DNA of 57,147 nucleotides from the NCBI RefSeq assembly GCF_900114615.1, contig NZ_FOTS01000032.1:1-57147 (forward strand). Reading direction: 5' to 3'. Position numbers and translations under genes: made by a program. The notes under the pieces were generated by a model. That model was not told where the DNA came from. It saw only the letters and a program-made list of their open reading frames with translations, and did not search any database. Shown here in pieces: positions 31,281 through 39,199 of this stretch (its first letter is position 1; each line of letters opens with the position of its first letter). The DNA comes from Pelosinus propionicus DSM 13327 (GTDB lineage Bacteria; Bacillota; Negativicutes; DSM-13327).

Positions 31281-31607
31281 CTACCCCGGCCGGGCCAGGC
31301 CCAGCCTGTCCAAAAACTCAATATCCCGGACCACCACCTCGGTCACTTTCCGCCGCTGCCCGTCTGCTCCTTCTAGCTGCCGCGTATGCAGCCGCCCTTC
31401 AATCGCCACCCGGCGACCACCTTGGCCCGCCTGACCAATCTGCTCCGCCAGCGCATCCCAGGCGACGCAGTCAATCGCGTCGGTTTCCTCCCGCACCCTG
31501 GTCTTAAAAGCAACGGTCAAAGAAAAAGAACAAACCGCCTTGCCGCTGTTGGTTATGCGCATGTCCAGGTCCGGGGACAAGCTCCCCACCAGAAAGACCT
31601 TATTCAT
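31281..31607 (-). CDS. ssb: Single-stranded DNA-binding protein
   Basis: A 108-aa SSB with one OB fold: MNKVFLVGSLSPDLDMRITN, SGKAVCSFSLTVAF, DAIDCVAWDALAEQ, VAIEGRLHTRQLEGADGQRR, VVVRDIEFLDRLG. The start at 31607 has SD GGGGAGG; a longer ORF begins 33 bases upstream without one. It lacks the acidic C-terminal tail that housekeeping SSBs use to recruit partners, so it is probably an element-borne SSB. Next to the replication-like gene. Confidence 0.9.
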   Translation of the reverse strand: MNKVFLVGSLSPDLDMRITNSGKAVCSFSLTVAFKTRVREETDAIDCVAWDALAEQIGQAGQGGRRVAIEGRLHTRQLEGADGQRRKVTEVVVRDIEFLDRLGLARPG

Positions 31608-31660
31608 GCCCGTCCTCCCCCTTGTTGTCCACATAGTCACAGGCTCTATTACTATGATTT

Positions 31661-31835
31661 GGTTTACGTTTATAAATAAAGTTTACGTTTAAATAATGTA
31701 TTCAGGTTGCCAATCATAATGATTGACAAATCCGATTTTGCCATTCCATTTGCCATTCATAATGATTGGCAAATGGGCTTTACTAAAGTCAATCGCGGTT
31801 TATCCACAGGGTTATCAACAGATTTATCCACAACT
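31661..31835. other. Candidate replication origin: iterons, palindromes, DnaA boxes
   Basis: From left to right: two direct repeats GTTTACGTTTA (31662-31672, 31681-31691), an imperfect palindrome TTGCCAATCAT-A-ATGATTGACAA (from 31707), a perfect-arm palindrome CATTTGCCA / TGGCAAATG (31747-31775), then DnaA-box-like TTATCCACA (31800), TTATCAACA (31812) and TTATCCACA (31824), exactly 12 bases apart. The DnaA boxes lie in the 3' end of the replication-like gene. The combination is typical of plasmid or phage origins; function not proven. Confidence 0.55.
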
Positions 31836-32119
31836 TTGCCACTCAGTGGCTGCAGTTCATAATACGGTGCCAGCCGGCCGGGGCGGGGCGTATGAACTAA
31901 GAGGCCGACCGCCACCAGCTCGCCTCGGGCCCGCGACAGCGTCGCATAACTATAACCCAAAAACCCTAACAGTGTACTGGCTGCCAAGGTCAGCCGGGGC
32001 GGCCAGCCGGCCCGGTTAAACAGGTGCATCAGTACACCCCACAAGGCCTGCGCCTCACTCGAAAGCGGACGCGTCAAGAGACGGGCATAAAAACTGTTGA
32101 GCTCGGCAATGTAATTCAT
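31757..32119 (-). CDS. Replication-initiator-like helix-turn-helix protein
   Basis: A 120-aa basic protein: MNYIAELNSFYARLLTRPLS, SEAQALWGVLMHLFNRAGWP, then a winged-helix-like core (LTLAASTLLGFLGYSYATLS, RARGELVAVGLLVHTPR) and a polar tail VVDKSVDNPVDKPRL. This matches the N-terminal domain of phage replisome organiser/DnaD-like proteins. I use the ATG at 32119 because a G-rich SD lies just ahead; another in-frame ATG is at 32137. Its tail codons form the three DnaA boxes. Neighbours are SSB and an excisionase-like gene. Confidence 0.68.
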   Translation of the reverse strand: MNYIAELNSFYARLLTRPLSSEAQALWGVLMHLFNRAGWPPRLTLAASTLLGFLGYSYATLSRARGELVAVGLLVHTPRPGRLAPYYELQPLSGKVVDKSVDNPVDKPRLTLVKPICQSL

Positions 32120-32174
32120 GGCCCCGCCCACTTCCACCGGTAAAAGGTTTCTTTGTATCGCTGGCGCCCGGTTT

Positions 32175-32396
32175 TCACGGCAGGATACGTTTCAATCCGG
32201 CCGTATTCACGCCCGTCTTGGCGCTGGTCCGCCGCCGCAGCCACTCATTGGCGGCCTCCACATGAATTAAAAAACGGTTCCCCTCCTTCGACGCCGGAAA
32301 GTCCGGCAAATAGCAAAACTCCCGTACCCGGTTCTGGCCAATACCGGTCATGGCCGCAAACTCCTTGACCGTGACCACCAGTTTAGTGTTTGTCAT
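32175..32396 (-). CDS. Excisionase-like DNA-binding protein, 73 aa
   Basis: Winged-helix/MerR-type small protein: MTNTKLVVTVKEFAAMTGIG, QNRVREFCYLPDFPASKEG, NRFLIHVEAANEWLRRRT. The sequence of helix-turn-helix, aromatic turn and Lys/Arg helix is that of excisionase (Xis, HTH_17) proteins. With the integrase nearby it could control directionality of recombination. SD GAGAGGA precedes the ATG. Divergent from the XRE gene; the 190-base gap between them is AT-rich and likely holds both promoters. Confidence 0.72.
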   Translation of the reverse strand: MTNTKLVVTVKEFAAMTGIGQNRVREFCYLPDFPASKEGNRFLIHVEAANEWLRRRTSAKTGVNTAGLKRILP

Positions 32397-32587
32397 GGTG
32401 CATCCTCTCCTTTCAGTGAATTAACGCAATTAATCATTGCATTATGTAATAATCATAGCAGTCATTTGGTAATCTTTCAATACGTTTTTCACTTTTATAT
32501 TTACAAATCGTACTTTAACAATTACAATGTGGGTAGCAGCTCTTTTTATAGTGTGTGCAAATCAAACATGATGGTGTGTGAAAAAAC

Positions 32588-32932
32588 ATGAGCAAAGAAA
32601 TAGGAAAGCGCATCCGCGCTGCCCGCGAACGGCTCCACCTGTCCCAGGCCGCCCTGTCGGACCTGATCGGGGCCGGCAATCAGTCCACGGTGGCCGGCTG
32701 GGAGCGGGGCCGCACCGAACCCGACGGCGAAACGCTGGCCCGCCTGGCCGTTATCTTAAAAGTCTCAACCGACCACCTCTTAGGCGTCGACGCCGGCGTG
32801 TTATCCCTGCCGGCCGACGTCACTGACCTGGCCAGAGACATTGCCGACCTGCCACCCTCAGAGCGGGCCGTCATTGAAAAAATCGTGGCGGCCTTAAAAG
32901 CCGAAGACAAAGACAAAGTTGTCCCTGGTTGA
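32588..32932 (+). CDS. XRE-family transcriptional repressor
   Basis: A 114-aa Cro/cI-type regulator: MSKEIGKRIRAARERLHLSQ, AALSDLIGAGNQSTVAGWER, GRTEPDGETLARLAVILKVS, TDHLLGV forms a complete five-helix XRE HTH (residues 5-62), followed by a short helical tail (DIADLPPSERAVIEKIVAAL). Likely the repressor that keeps the element quiet. SD is poor (GATGGTGTGTG). It stands between the divergent excisionase/replication genes and the integrase. Confidence 0.88.
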   Translation: MSKEIGKRIRAARERLHLSQAALSDLIGAGNQSTVAGWERGRTEPDGETLARLAVILKVSTDHLLGVDAGVLSLPADVTDLARDIADLPPSERAVIEKIVAALKAEDKDKVVPG

Positions 32933-33155
32933 CCGGTGGATACGCAATATGTTATATCCCGGCGGCAAGCGCCGGAAATAAAAACAGGCGGCCGAGTGGC
33001 GGCCGCCGTTTGCATAGGTACATAGGATAAAAGGATGGTGTGTGAACATGGCGCATGCGGCAAAGTGCCTGCGTGGCTCCGGGACGCCGCCGTAGCAGGG
33101 ACAAGCCCTACCGGCTATTCCCCGGAGCAATCAGCCAGCAAAGGAGGTGTGTGAC

Positions 33156-33371
33156 ATGGAACAACGCAAATACGGCAATGGCAGTATCTATCGACGTCAG
33201 GACGGCCGCTGGGTGGCCGCCGTCTGCGGCCGCGACCCTGTGACTGGCAAGCCCGTTCGCCAGTATCGCTATGGCAAAACCAAACAGGAAGCGCTGCAGA
33301 AAAAAATGGAGCTCCTTGCTAAAAACAAAGAACTCCCTGCCCCTTCCGGCCTGACTGCCAGTCACAGCTAG
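33156..33371 (+). CDS. Orphan integrase arm-binding domain protein, 71 aa
   Basis: MEQRKYGNGSIYRRQDGRWV, AAVCGRDPVTGKPVRQYRYG, KTKQEALQKKMEL. This is the AP2-like arm-binding domain found at the N-terminus of tyrosine integrases, matching residues 1-50 of the integrase encoded just downstream (ANGEGTICKRKNGLWMAAVI). The ORF ends after a short tail with no catalytic domain. The ATG at 33156 has a strong SD (AAAGGAGG). Either a remnant of a replaced integrase or a stand-alone arm-site competitor. Confidence 0.75.
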   Translation: MEQRKYGNGSIYRRQDGRWVAAVCGRDPVTGKPVRQYRYGKTKQEALQKKMELLAKNKELPAPSGLTASHS

Positions 33372-33476
33372 GCTGTACCTGTAATTCGTTGCAAACCGCA
33401 TGCGGTGGCAACGGGTTATACAACAACAGCGTGCAGCCGCCCTTGCCACCGACATCGACGAAGGTGGTGTGTGCTC

Positions 33477-34652
33477 ATGGCTAAACGGGCTAATGGCGAA
33501 GGAACCATTTGCAAACGCAAAAACGGCCTCTGGATGGCGGCCGTCATCATCGGTCGCGACGCCGCGACCGGCAAACCCATCCGCAAGTATTGCTACGGCA
33601 AGACTAAAGGCGAAGTGCAGCAGAAAAAAGACGCCCTGATCGAACAAAGTAAAGGGCCGGTCTTCATTGACGCCGACAAAATCACCGTCGGCCAGTGGGT
33701 GGAAAAATGGCTGACCATCTACGCCAGGGCCAGCGTCCGGGGCAATACCTACATCGGCTATCGCTCGGTCGTCAACAACCATATTCTGCCGCTCTTAAGT
33801 GAGATTAAACTGCAAAAACTCAGGGGGATTGATATTCAAAACATGGTGAATACCATCAAAGACAACGGCGGCGGACCGCGCCTGGCCGAACTGGCTTTTG
33901 CCGTCCTGCGCATTGCCTTAAACAAAGCCTTTAACGAAGAAATCCTGCACCGGCTGCCGTTCAAAACGGTGTCCCTGCCCAAGAAGCGCCGCAAAGAATT
34001 TGTGCCACTAAGCAGTACAGAGTGGGCGCACCTCTTTACGACAGCCGAAGCCGACACCGAAATGTATACCGCCCTGTCCTTAGAATGGGCCACCGGCATC
34101 AGCCGCTCCGAACTGTTGGGATTGAAGTGGATAGACTTCAAATTCACCACCGACAGCGTCAGCATCCAGCGGGCCGTCATCATCACCGACAACGGCCTGG
34201 AACTCGACGACACTAAAACCACCGCCCGCCAGCGCGTCCTGCCACTGCCAGAAGTCACGATACTTGAGATCAAGCGGCACCAGGCACGCCAGACGGCAGC
34301 CATCACCGCCAGCAAAGCCGGCGGCCAACCCTGGGAGGATAACGACATGGTATTCCCCGACCCCTTCGGCAAACTCCAGGACCCGCGCAACTGGTCCAAA
34401 CGATTTCAACGTCTGGCCAAAGCGGCGGGCCTTAATGTCACCTTTCACAAACTCCGGCACGATCACGCCAGCCGCCTCTCGGCAAACGGCGTTAGCATCA
34501 AAGACGCCCAGTATCGCCTGGGCCACAGTACCACACAAATGCTTCTCAATGTCTACACCCACAGGATATCCGGCGGCCAGGAAAAAATTGCCTCATGGCT
34601 CAATTCTTCCTTTCCGGTCGCACCGATCACTCATGAGACACCACTTAACTGA
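33477..34652 (+). CDS. int: Tyrosine-family site-specific integrase
   Basis: A 391-aa phage-type integrase: AP2-like arm domain (1-50), SAM-like core-binding domain (about 60-160, TVGQWVEKWLTIYARASVRG), catalytic domain (about 180-385) with Arg in EWATGISRSELLGLKW, Lys in the DDTKTTARQRVLP turn, HKLRHDHASRL, LGHSTTQMLLNVYTH with the Tyr nucleophile. The ATG at 33477 follows a GGTGG SD; a longer ORF to 33405 lacks one. Directly upstream of tRNA-Arg, so the tRNA 3' end is the likely attachment site. Confidence 0.93.
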   Translation: MAKRANGEGTICKRKNGLWMAAVIIGRDAATGKPIRKYCYGKTKGEVQQKKDALIEQSKGPVFIDADKITVGQWVEKWLTIYARASVRGNTYIGYRSVVNNHILPLLSEIKLQKLRGIDIQNMVNTIKDNGGGPRLAELAFAVLRIALNKAFNEEILHRLPFKTVSLPKKRRKEFVPLSSTEWAHLFTTAEADTEMYTALSLEWATGISRSELLGLKWIDFKFTTDSVSIQRAVIITDNGLELDDTKTTARQRVLPLPEVTILEIKRHQARQTAAITASKAGGQPWEDNDMVFPDPFGKLQDPRNWSKRFQRLAKAAGLNVTFHKLRHDHASRLSANGVSIKDAQYRLGHSTTQMLLNVYTHRISGGQEKIASWLNSSFPVAPITHETPLN

Positions 34653-34762
34653 CCGTTTAGAAAATGCAGTTTCCGCCGCGTTGTTGTACGGTTGTTGTAA
34701 AACTGCTATGAAAACGACAAAAAAGGCTTTACGAAAGTATCGTAAAACCTTTGAAATATCTA

Positions 34763-34839
34763 TGGCGACCCCGGCAGGATTCGAACCTGCGACCTTTTGA
34801 TTCGTAGTCAAACGCTCTATCCAGCTGGGCTACGGAGTC
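34763..34839 (-). tRNA. tRNA-Arg (anticodon ACG)
   Basis: On the minus strand: acceptor GACTCCG / CGGGGTC, D-arm with AGCTGG, anticodon stem-loop TTTGA-CTACGAA-TCAAA giving anticodon ACG (read as ICG), T-arm GCAGGTTCGAATCCTGC, discriminator G and encoded CCA. The 3' end points to the integrase. A tRNA-Arg 3' end is a common integration target; I could not find a second copy of the 3' sequence elsewhere in the window. Confidence 0.96.
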
Positions 34840-34850
34840 AATTACTCTTA

Positions 34851-34878
34851 ATTCCAGCATTTTTTTGACGCTGGAATC
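34851..34878. other. Inverted repeat upstream of tRNA-Arg
   Basis: ATTCCAGC / GCTGGAAT with a T-rich loop, between the tRNA gene and the AT-rich flank. May be a terminator for transcripts coming from the right, or part of the tRNA promoter region. Confidence 0.45.
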
Positions 34879-34905
34879 ATATAATATCATTTTATAGTTA
34901 TTATG

Positions 34906-35026
34906 TCAAGTATATTTTTCATAAAAACCACTTGGGATAAAATGTATTACTTCTCCTGCATTAACCACAAACTTTTTATTATCTAAATATATAATTAAAC
35001 TTCCAGAAGTAATTAATGGTCCAATT
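34906..35026 (-). pseudogene. Possible cupin-like gene fragment
   Basis: After the stop of the 92-aa gene another minus-strand frame stays open for about 40 codons, reading PLITSGSLIIYLDNKKFVVN then AGEVIHFIPSGFYEKYT, a beta-rich pattern like one arm of a cupin. There is no start codon. It is either a decayed gene end or chance in AT-rich DNA. Confidence 0.25.
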
Positions 35027-35291
35027 TATTAGATAAAATGCCTTCTTTTCCTTTTCGTTTCTCTACATTAAGAAAAACGTAAGTACCAATCATATCACAA
35101 TCGTCATTAAGTTTTGGTTCGGTAGTTGCTTCTACTATTGTATATTCTTTACTGGCAATTGAAATAGTAGTACCCTTAAGCGCATGTATTTCATCATGAT
35201 CAGGTAACGATAGCGGCATATCCGTCTCATTAATCAGCGTTACTCCGCTATCATTATCAATAACAATCGTAGACGTAGGTATAAAATCCAT
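35013..35291 (-). CDS. Hypothetical beta-rich protein, 92 aa
   Basis: Start MDFIPTSTIVIDNDSGVTLI at 35291 chosen because SD AAGGAG lies nine bases upstream; a longer ORF starts at 35327. The rest reads PLSLPDHDEIHALKGTTISI, ASKEYTIVEATTEPKLNDDC, YVFLNVEKRK: alternating strands with no signal peptide or membrane span. The central part looks like a small SH3- or OB-type barrel. I do not recognise a family. First AT-rich gene outside the tRNA boundary. Confidence 0.65.
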   Translation of the reverse strand: MDFIPTSTIVIDNDSGVTLINETDMPLSLPDHDEIHALKGTTISIASKEYTIVEATTEPKLNDDCDMIGTYVFLNVEKRKGKEGILSNKLDH

Positions 35292-35385
35292 ATCAGAACA
35301 TCTCCTTGCAAATTTTCCAGAGGTCACTTTGTTATTGTGCGGCTAACACATCATCTGTATGCAATTAAAAAATTTCCAGTAAAAT

Positions 35386-35449
35386 TATCTCGATAAAAGC
35401 CTCCTCACAATGATAATATTATCATTGTGAGGAGGCTTTTATCGAGATA
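35386..35449. other. Perfect 64-bp palindrome between divergent genes
   Basis: Arms of 32 bases (TATCTCGATAAAAGCCTCCT... and its exact reverse complement) with no loop. It contains the SD-like core CCTCCTCAC. It sits between a minus-strand gene start (35291) and the plus-strand sulfatase start (35519-35600), so it is not an ordinary terminator of either gene; it could end antisense or readthrough transcripts in both directions, since it is flanked by AAAAG / CTTTT. Confidence 0.8.
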
Positions 35450-35599
35450 TAATAATATAGGATAAATGACAATTATGTCAAAACTGTATCTAAATGATAT
35501 CTTAAAGGAAGTTTTACAATTATAAAAGCACTTTTTAAAGAAACATTTCTCCGTCATAAACATAAAATTATCGGAATAGCTGTACTTTTTTGTGTAGAG

Positions 35600-37579
35600 G
35601 TGTACATCGCACTTCGTTTCTACAGTGGAGAACCGGAAATACCTATAGGAATATTTAATATTGATGTAAGCAATGCTCTTATTCGGGATTTATTGTTGGC
35701 AAGCATATTTATGTTTTTTCGAAAACATATTACGTGGGTTAAACAAGCTGCAAAAGCGTACTGCCCAATTGTAATTTTATCAATTCTATGGTTAGGCATC
35801 TCAGCGATTATTATTAATTCATTAAATTTAAATTTTAGTGCAATAACGGTCTTGTCAGTTCTTACTGGCGTGATTAATAACGTTATACTTGTACTATTCG
35901 CTGCCTATCTATACACGAAAAGGAATCATATACTGCCTAAAGCCATCTATTTTTTGTCGTATTTTTTGACCCTTTTGATTTTTTATTGTGATACCATATA
36001 CTTTTTTGTTACATCAACACATATTGAAAGAGTGGTATTTGACAATTTAAACAATTATTCAATCACAGGTGTAGTATATACTACAGATAAAATGATTTTA
36101 CTCGGAATACTGATAAGCTTTTTCTTTTTTATGTTATTATTTCGTGCCCCTAATAAGATGCCTACTCTGCACTCAAAAAGCTTCGGCAGCCTGATAATGA
36201 TCTGTATTTTAGTTAATCTTGTTACTTTCTCTACCGCTTACGTATATCCAAAAGTACTGATGGAAGAAGGGTTTGATGAAGAAGCAGAAATAGAAATATG
36301 CAGAAATCTATCTCGCGATTTGCTAACCAAGTCTGTAACAATCAACTTAATACGAGAATTCTTGAGAAATGACGATAGACCTGTGGCCGCCGCCAACCAG
36401 CTTTATCGCGTGGCATTTTCTGAAAAGGAAACAGATCTTCTAGATGATTTGGGAATTACTGTTAATGAAAAACCGACTCCCAATCTAAAAGCTTTTCCAT
36501 ATCAAAAAATAATTGTAATAATCGCTGAATCGTTTCATCGAGATTACTTACATTTCTATAATTCACGAATTCCAATGGAAACAACCGAATTTCTGGATGG
36601 CTTAGTGAAGAAGTATCCCCATTTAGATCATTATTACACTTCTAATAAGCCTACTACTCAGGGACTTAACTCTATGTTTCTTTCCCAGTCAATCTATTCC
36701 GATGAACAATCTTTTGAAAATAATGTTTCACTATTCAAAGCTCTCGAAAGTAACGGTTATGATACGGTATTCTTAGAAGCTACCAGCCAGTACTATAATG
36801 ATGAATTCCGAGCATACAAAAAAAGATTTGGCATGCAGACTTACAGAGCAAAAGAAGATTTGGAGCGACAAGGATATGTAGGAAGCAGCGGCTGGGGATT
36901 CCATAATGATGTAATGTATGACGAAACGATCAGGTTACTGGAGCAAAACCGGAATAATAAAGTGTTTATAGCAACTAAGACAATCGATTCCCATCAGCCC
37001 TTTCCGTATTGCGGGCTTCCGGAAAAAGATATTCCAGCAAATATCAAGGATCAATCTAAAAATGTTTATCTCAAGGGAATTTATTGGGAAAATATCACCT
37101 TGAAAAAGTTTTTTCACGATCTTGAAGAGCGAAATTTACTGGACGATAAGACGCTTATTATTGTTACAAGTGATCATAATCCTCATCCAAGCCAGAATGA
37201 CAATTATAAGCGCCTAGGGCAAGATGATTTGCGTTTAAGCCCAGCTCCCATCCCACTTATCTTTGTTAGCAAAAATCTGCAGCCTTTTGAGAATTTTAGC
37301 AGTGCAACATTCGCGAGTCAGATTGATTTTGCCCCCACACTTTTAGGGATCTTAGGAATTCCTTCACCACCGGAGTTTTCAGGAAGAAATCTAACCACTA
37401 TTCCTGAAGATAGCGGTTATGCAATTGGATGTGTAGGAGAAACAATTTACTACTGGTCAGCAGGTCGCCAAATAACAACAGACATGTATCACGGAAAAAA
37501 TCAAAATGACTATGAAAAAGCACTGATACATTGGGTTCAAGATTCATATGTCAAATATTTTCATGGCAGTTCAATATAA
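35600..37579 (+). CDS. LtaS-like membrane sulfatase (phosphoglycerol transferase)
   Basis: A 659-aa membrane protein of the alkaline phosphatase superfamily. Five membrane helices in the first 200 residues, then a catalytic domain: KIIVIIAESFHRDYL with the metal-binding Glu, nucleophile Thr in TSNKPTTQGLNSMF, IVTSDHNPHPS with metal-binding Asp/His, and DFAPTLLGILGI. Relatives such as LtaS and OpgB transfer glycerol phosphate onto lipid or glycan acceptors in the periplasm. The GTG at 35600 cuts through the first helix; the frame is open back to 35498 and SD AAAGGAAG lies seven bases ahead of an ATT at 35519, so the real start may be that rare codon. Confidence 0.88.
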   Translation: MYIALRFYSGEPEIPIGIFNIDVSNALIRDLLLASIFMFFRKHITWVKQAAKAYCPIVILSILWLGISAIIINSLNLNFSAITVLSVLTGVINNVILVLFAAYLYTKRNHILPKAIYFLSYFLTLLIFYCDTIYFFVTSTHIERVVFDNLNNYSITGVVYTTDKMILLGILISFFFFMLLFRAPNKMPTLHSKSFGSLIMICILVNLVTFSTAYVYPKVLMEEGFDEEAEIEICRNLSRDLLTKSVTINLIREFLRNDDRPVAAANQLYRVAFSEKETDLLDDLGITVNEKPTPNLKAFPYQKIIVIIAESFHRDYLHFYNSRIPMETTEFLDGLVKKYPHLDHYYTSNKPTTQGLNSMFLSQSIYSDEQSFENNVSLFKALESNGYDTVFLEATSQYYNDEFRAYKKRFGMQTYRAKEDLERQGYVGSSGWGFHNDVMYDETIRLLEQNRNNKVFIATKTIDSHQPFPYCGLPEKDIPANIKDQSKNVYLKGIYWENITLKKFFHDLEERNLLDDKTLIIVTSDHNPHPSQNDNYKRLGQDDLRLSPAPIPLIFVSKNLQPFENFSSATFASQIDFAPTLLGILGIPSPPEFSGRNLTTIPEDSGYAIGCVGETIYYWSAGRQITTDMYHGKNQNDYEKALIHWVQDSYVKYFHGSSI

Positions 37580-37583
37580 AGAT

Positions 37584-37630
37584 AATGCCCCCATTTGTAG
37601 TCGATTGATTGACTACAAATGGGGGCATTT
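37584..37630. terminator. Bidirectional terminator
   Basis: Stem AATGCCCCCATTTGTAGTC / GACTACAAATGGGGGCATT with an 8-base loop, flanked by T/A runs, between the convergent sulfatase and phosphoesterase genes. Confidence 0.9.
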
Positions 37631-37639
37631 ATAATCTTG

Positions 37640-38866
37640 TTATTTTTTAAGTTCGGTTTGATCAATAATCTCGCCATTTTGCTTAAAGGCAGTAACTTTA
37701 AGAGCATCATGTGAGGCTTCAAACACAAGATAATTGGGCATATCAAGAGGATTATAATAAAGTTCATCCATCGGCTTTTTGGGAGATTTATCCCATACCC
37801 TGTCGCCGCTGCGCCCTGTCGAAATATAGATCGTCCCATTAGGGGCAGAATTGCCATTTTTCAGTGCCTTGGTACGCGCGTAGGAATGGACATGTCCGGT
37901 AAATACAAGATCAACATGATATTGATCAAACACTGGCACAAAGGTCTGACCAATATCATCAAGCGGCCCATTGAAAGGATGCTTCCATATGGCACGATGC
38001 ATAAGAACTACTTTCCACTTTTTCTGTGTTTTGGCAAGGTCTTTTGCAAGCCATTGTCGTTGTTGTTCTAATAAATCAGGATACCATTCCTGCAGCTCAT
38101 TTAATTGTGTATTGAGTACGATAAAATGTACGTCTCCATAGTCATAGGAATAAGCGAATCGCTCCAGTTCTGCCAGACCATTTGCCGGCAGAGCAAAAAG
38201 CGAAAGATAGTAATCAGGTTTCGCCATTTTCCAATCCAGACTATAAGTCTCATGATTTCCCATGACTGGAACGAAAGGTATTGCTTTTAAAAGATTCGCT
38301 CCTCCATCAAACCAGGCATTCCACTGCCATTCATCCTGCCCATTATCAACAAGATCACCCATATTAACAAAAAACGCTGCATCCCTATTGTTTTCCCATG
38401 CTGTCTGAGCTATTTTAGTCCAATCCTTATAATCTACTGACTGTGAATCGCCAAAAATAAGTGCTTTAAATGATGTTGAATCTGGCTCAGTCTTAAATTC
38501 CATCCATTCAGATTGCCGTCTGCCAGCGGAAATACGATATTCATAGACAGTCCCAGCCATAAGATCGGTAATATGTGCCGTATAAAGTCCGAAACGTTTT
38601 CCTTCATTATATGTAGGCAGCTCCACTACCTCAGCATTGACTTTTATGATATTTTCTGACTGCTTGGGTCGTATCTCCAAATTTCCTGGTTCACTAAACT
38701 TTGCAGTCTTCCACGAAATCGTACGCTCATGCTTCATATCTGCTGTAACTACATGCATGATCTGCCCTACCTCAGTATCAAAGCCTATATGCAGTGATTT
38801 CAACACAAAAAAAAGACATATAATAGCTATGCAAATAAACATAAAGCCTAAGATATATTTCTTCAT
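37640..38866 (-). CDS. Exported purple-acid-phosphatase-like metallophosphoesterase
   Basis: A 408-aa protein with an N-terminal signal anchor (MKKYILGFMFICIAIICLFF), a fibronectin-III-like PAP N-domain (about 35-125, TISWKT, YEYRIS) and a calcineurin-type phosphoesterase domain: IFGDSQSVDY (variant of DxH), NMGDLVDNG (GDxxD), VMGNHETYS (GNHE), VLMHRAIWKHP and FTGHVHSYART (GHxH). It should hydrolyse phosphomonoesters or diesters outside the inner membrane. SD GGTGAT lies ahead of the ATG. Confidence 0.9.
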   Translation of the reverse strand: MKKYILGFMFICIAIICLFFVLKSLHIGFDTEVGQIMHVVTADMKHERTISWKTAKFSEPGNLEIRPKQSENIIKVNAEVVELPTYNEGKRFGLYTAHITDLMAGTVYEYRISAGRRQSEWMEFKTEPDSTSFKALIFGDSQSVDYKDWTKIAQTAWENNRDAAFFVNMGDLVDNGQDEWQWNAWFDGGANLLKAIPFVPVMGNHETYSLDWKMAKPDYYLSLFALPANGLAELERFAYSYDYGDVHFIVLNTQLNELQEWYPDLLEQQRQWLAKDLAKTQKKWKVVLMHRAIWKHPFNGPLDDIGQTFVPVFDQYHVDLVFTGHVHSYARTKALKNGNSAPNGTIYISTGRSGDRVWDKSPKKPMDELYYNPLDMPNYLVFEASHDALKVTAFKQNGEIIDQTELKK

Positions 38867-39199
38867 TTACATCACCTCATTATTAACTCTATTAACTTCC
38901 TTTATTATCCACATTAGTGCTTCACTTTATCCCTTCCACATTATGAATCATTTTCTCTGCCAATTCAAACACATATAGCAGCCCAGAGTGTCTGCTGCTG
39001 CAAGCCTATTCTTTTCTGCCATTCCTATTTTCTAATCTCTTACAATCAGATAAACTTTTCTTTAGAAACAGTCTCTATGCTTCTACTCTATTTACCATTA
39101 AATGCAAAACTCCTGCAAGCCTAAATTCTTACAGGAGTTTGACATTATTGTTACCGCCTTACTAGCACATACTGAAAGAAATGACATTATCTAAAAAAT
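38867..39199. other. AT-rich intergenic region
   Basis: About 330 bases without a supportable gene between the phosphoesterase start and the flavoprotein stop. The only clear structure is the terminator at 39107-39140; the left part presumably carries the phosphoesterase promoter. Confidence 0.5.
39107..39140. terminator. Intrinsic terminator after the flavoprotein gene
   Basis: Stem AAACTCCTG / CAGGAGTTT, loop 16 bases; serves the minus-strand gene ending at 39200. Confidence 0.7.

Noticed and set aside
33049-33096. A 15-codon ORF between the XRE gene and the arm-domain gene
   Set aside because: Has only the shared GGTGTGTG leader and no recognisable product; too short to support as a gene.
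28737-34839. Calling the region an intact prophage
   Set aside because: Integrase, repressor, SSB and amidase are present, but no capsid, portal, terminase or tail genes are visible.
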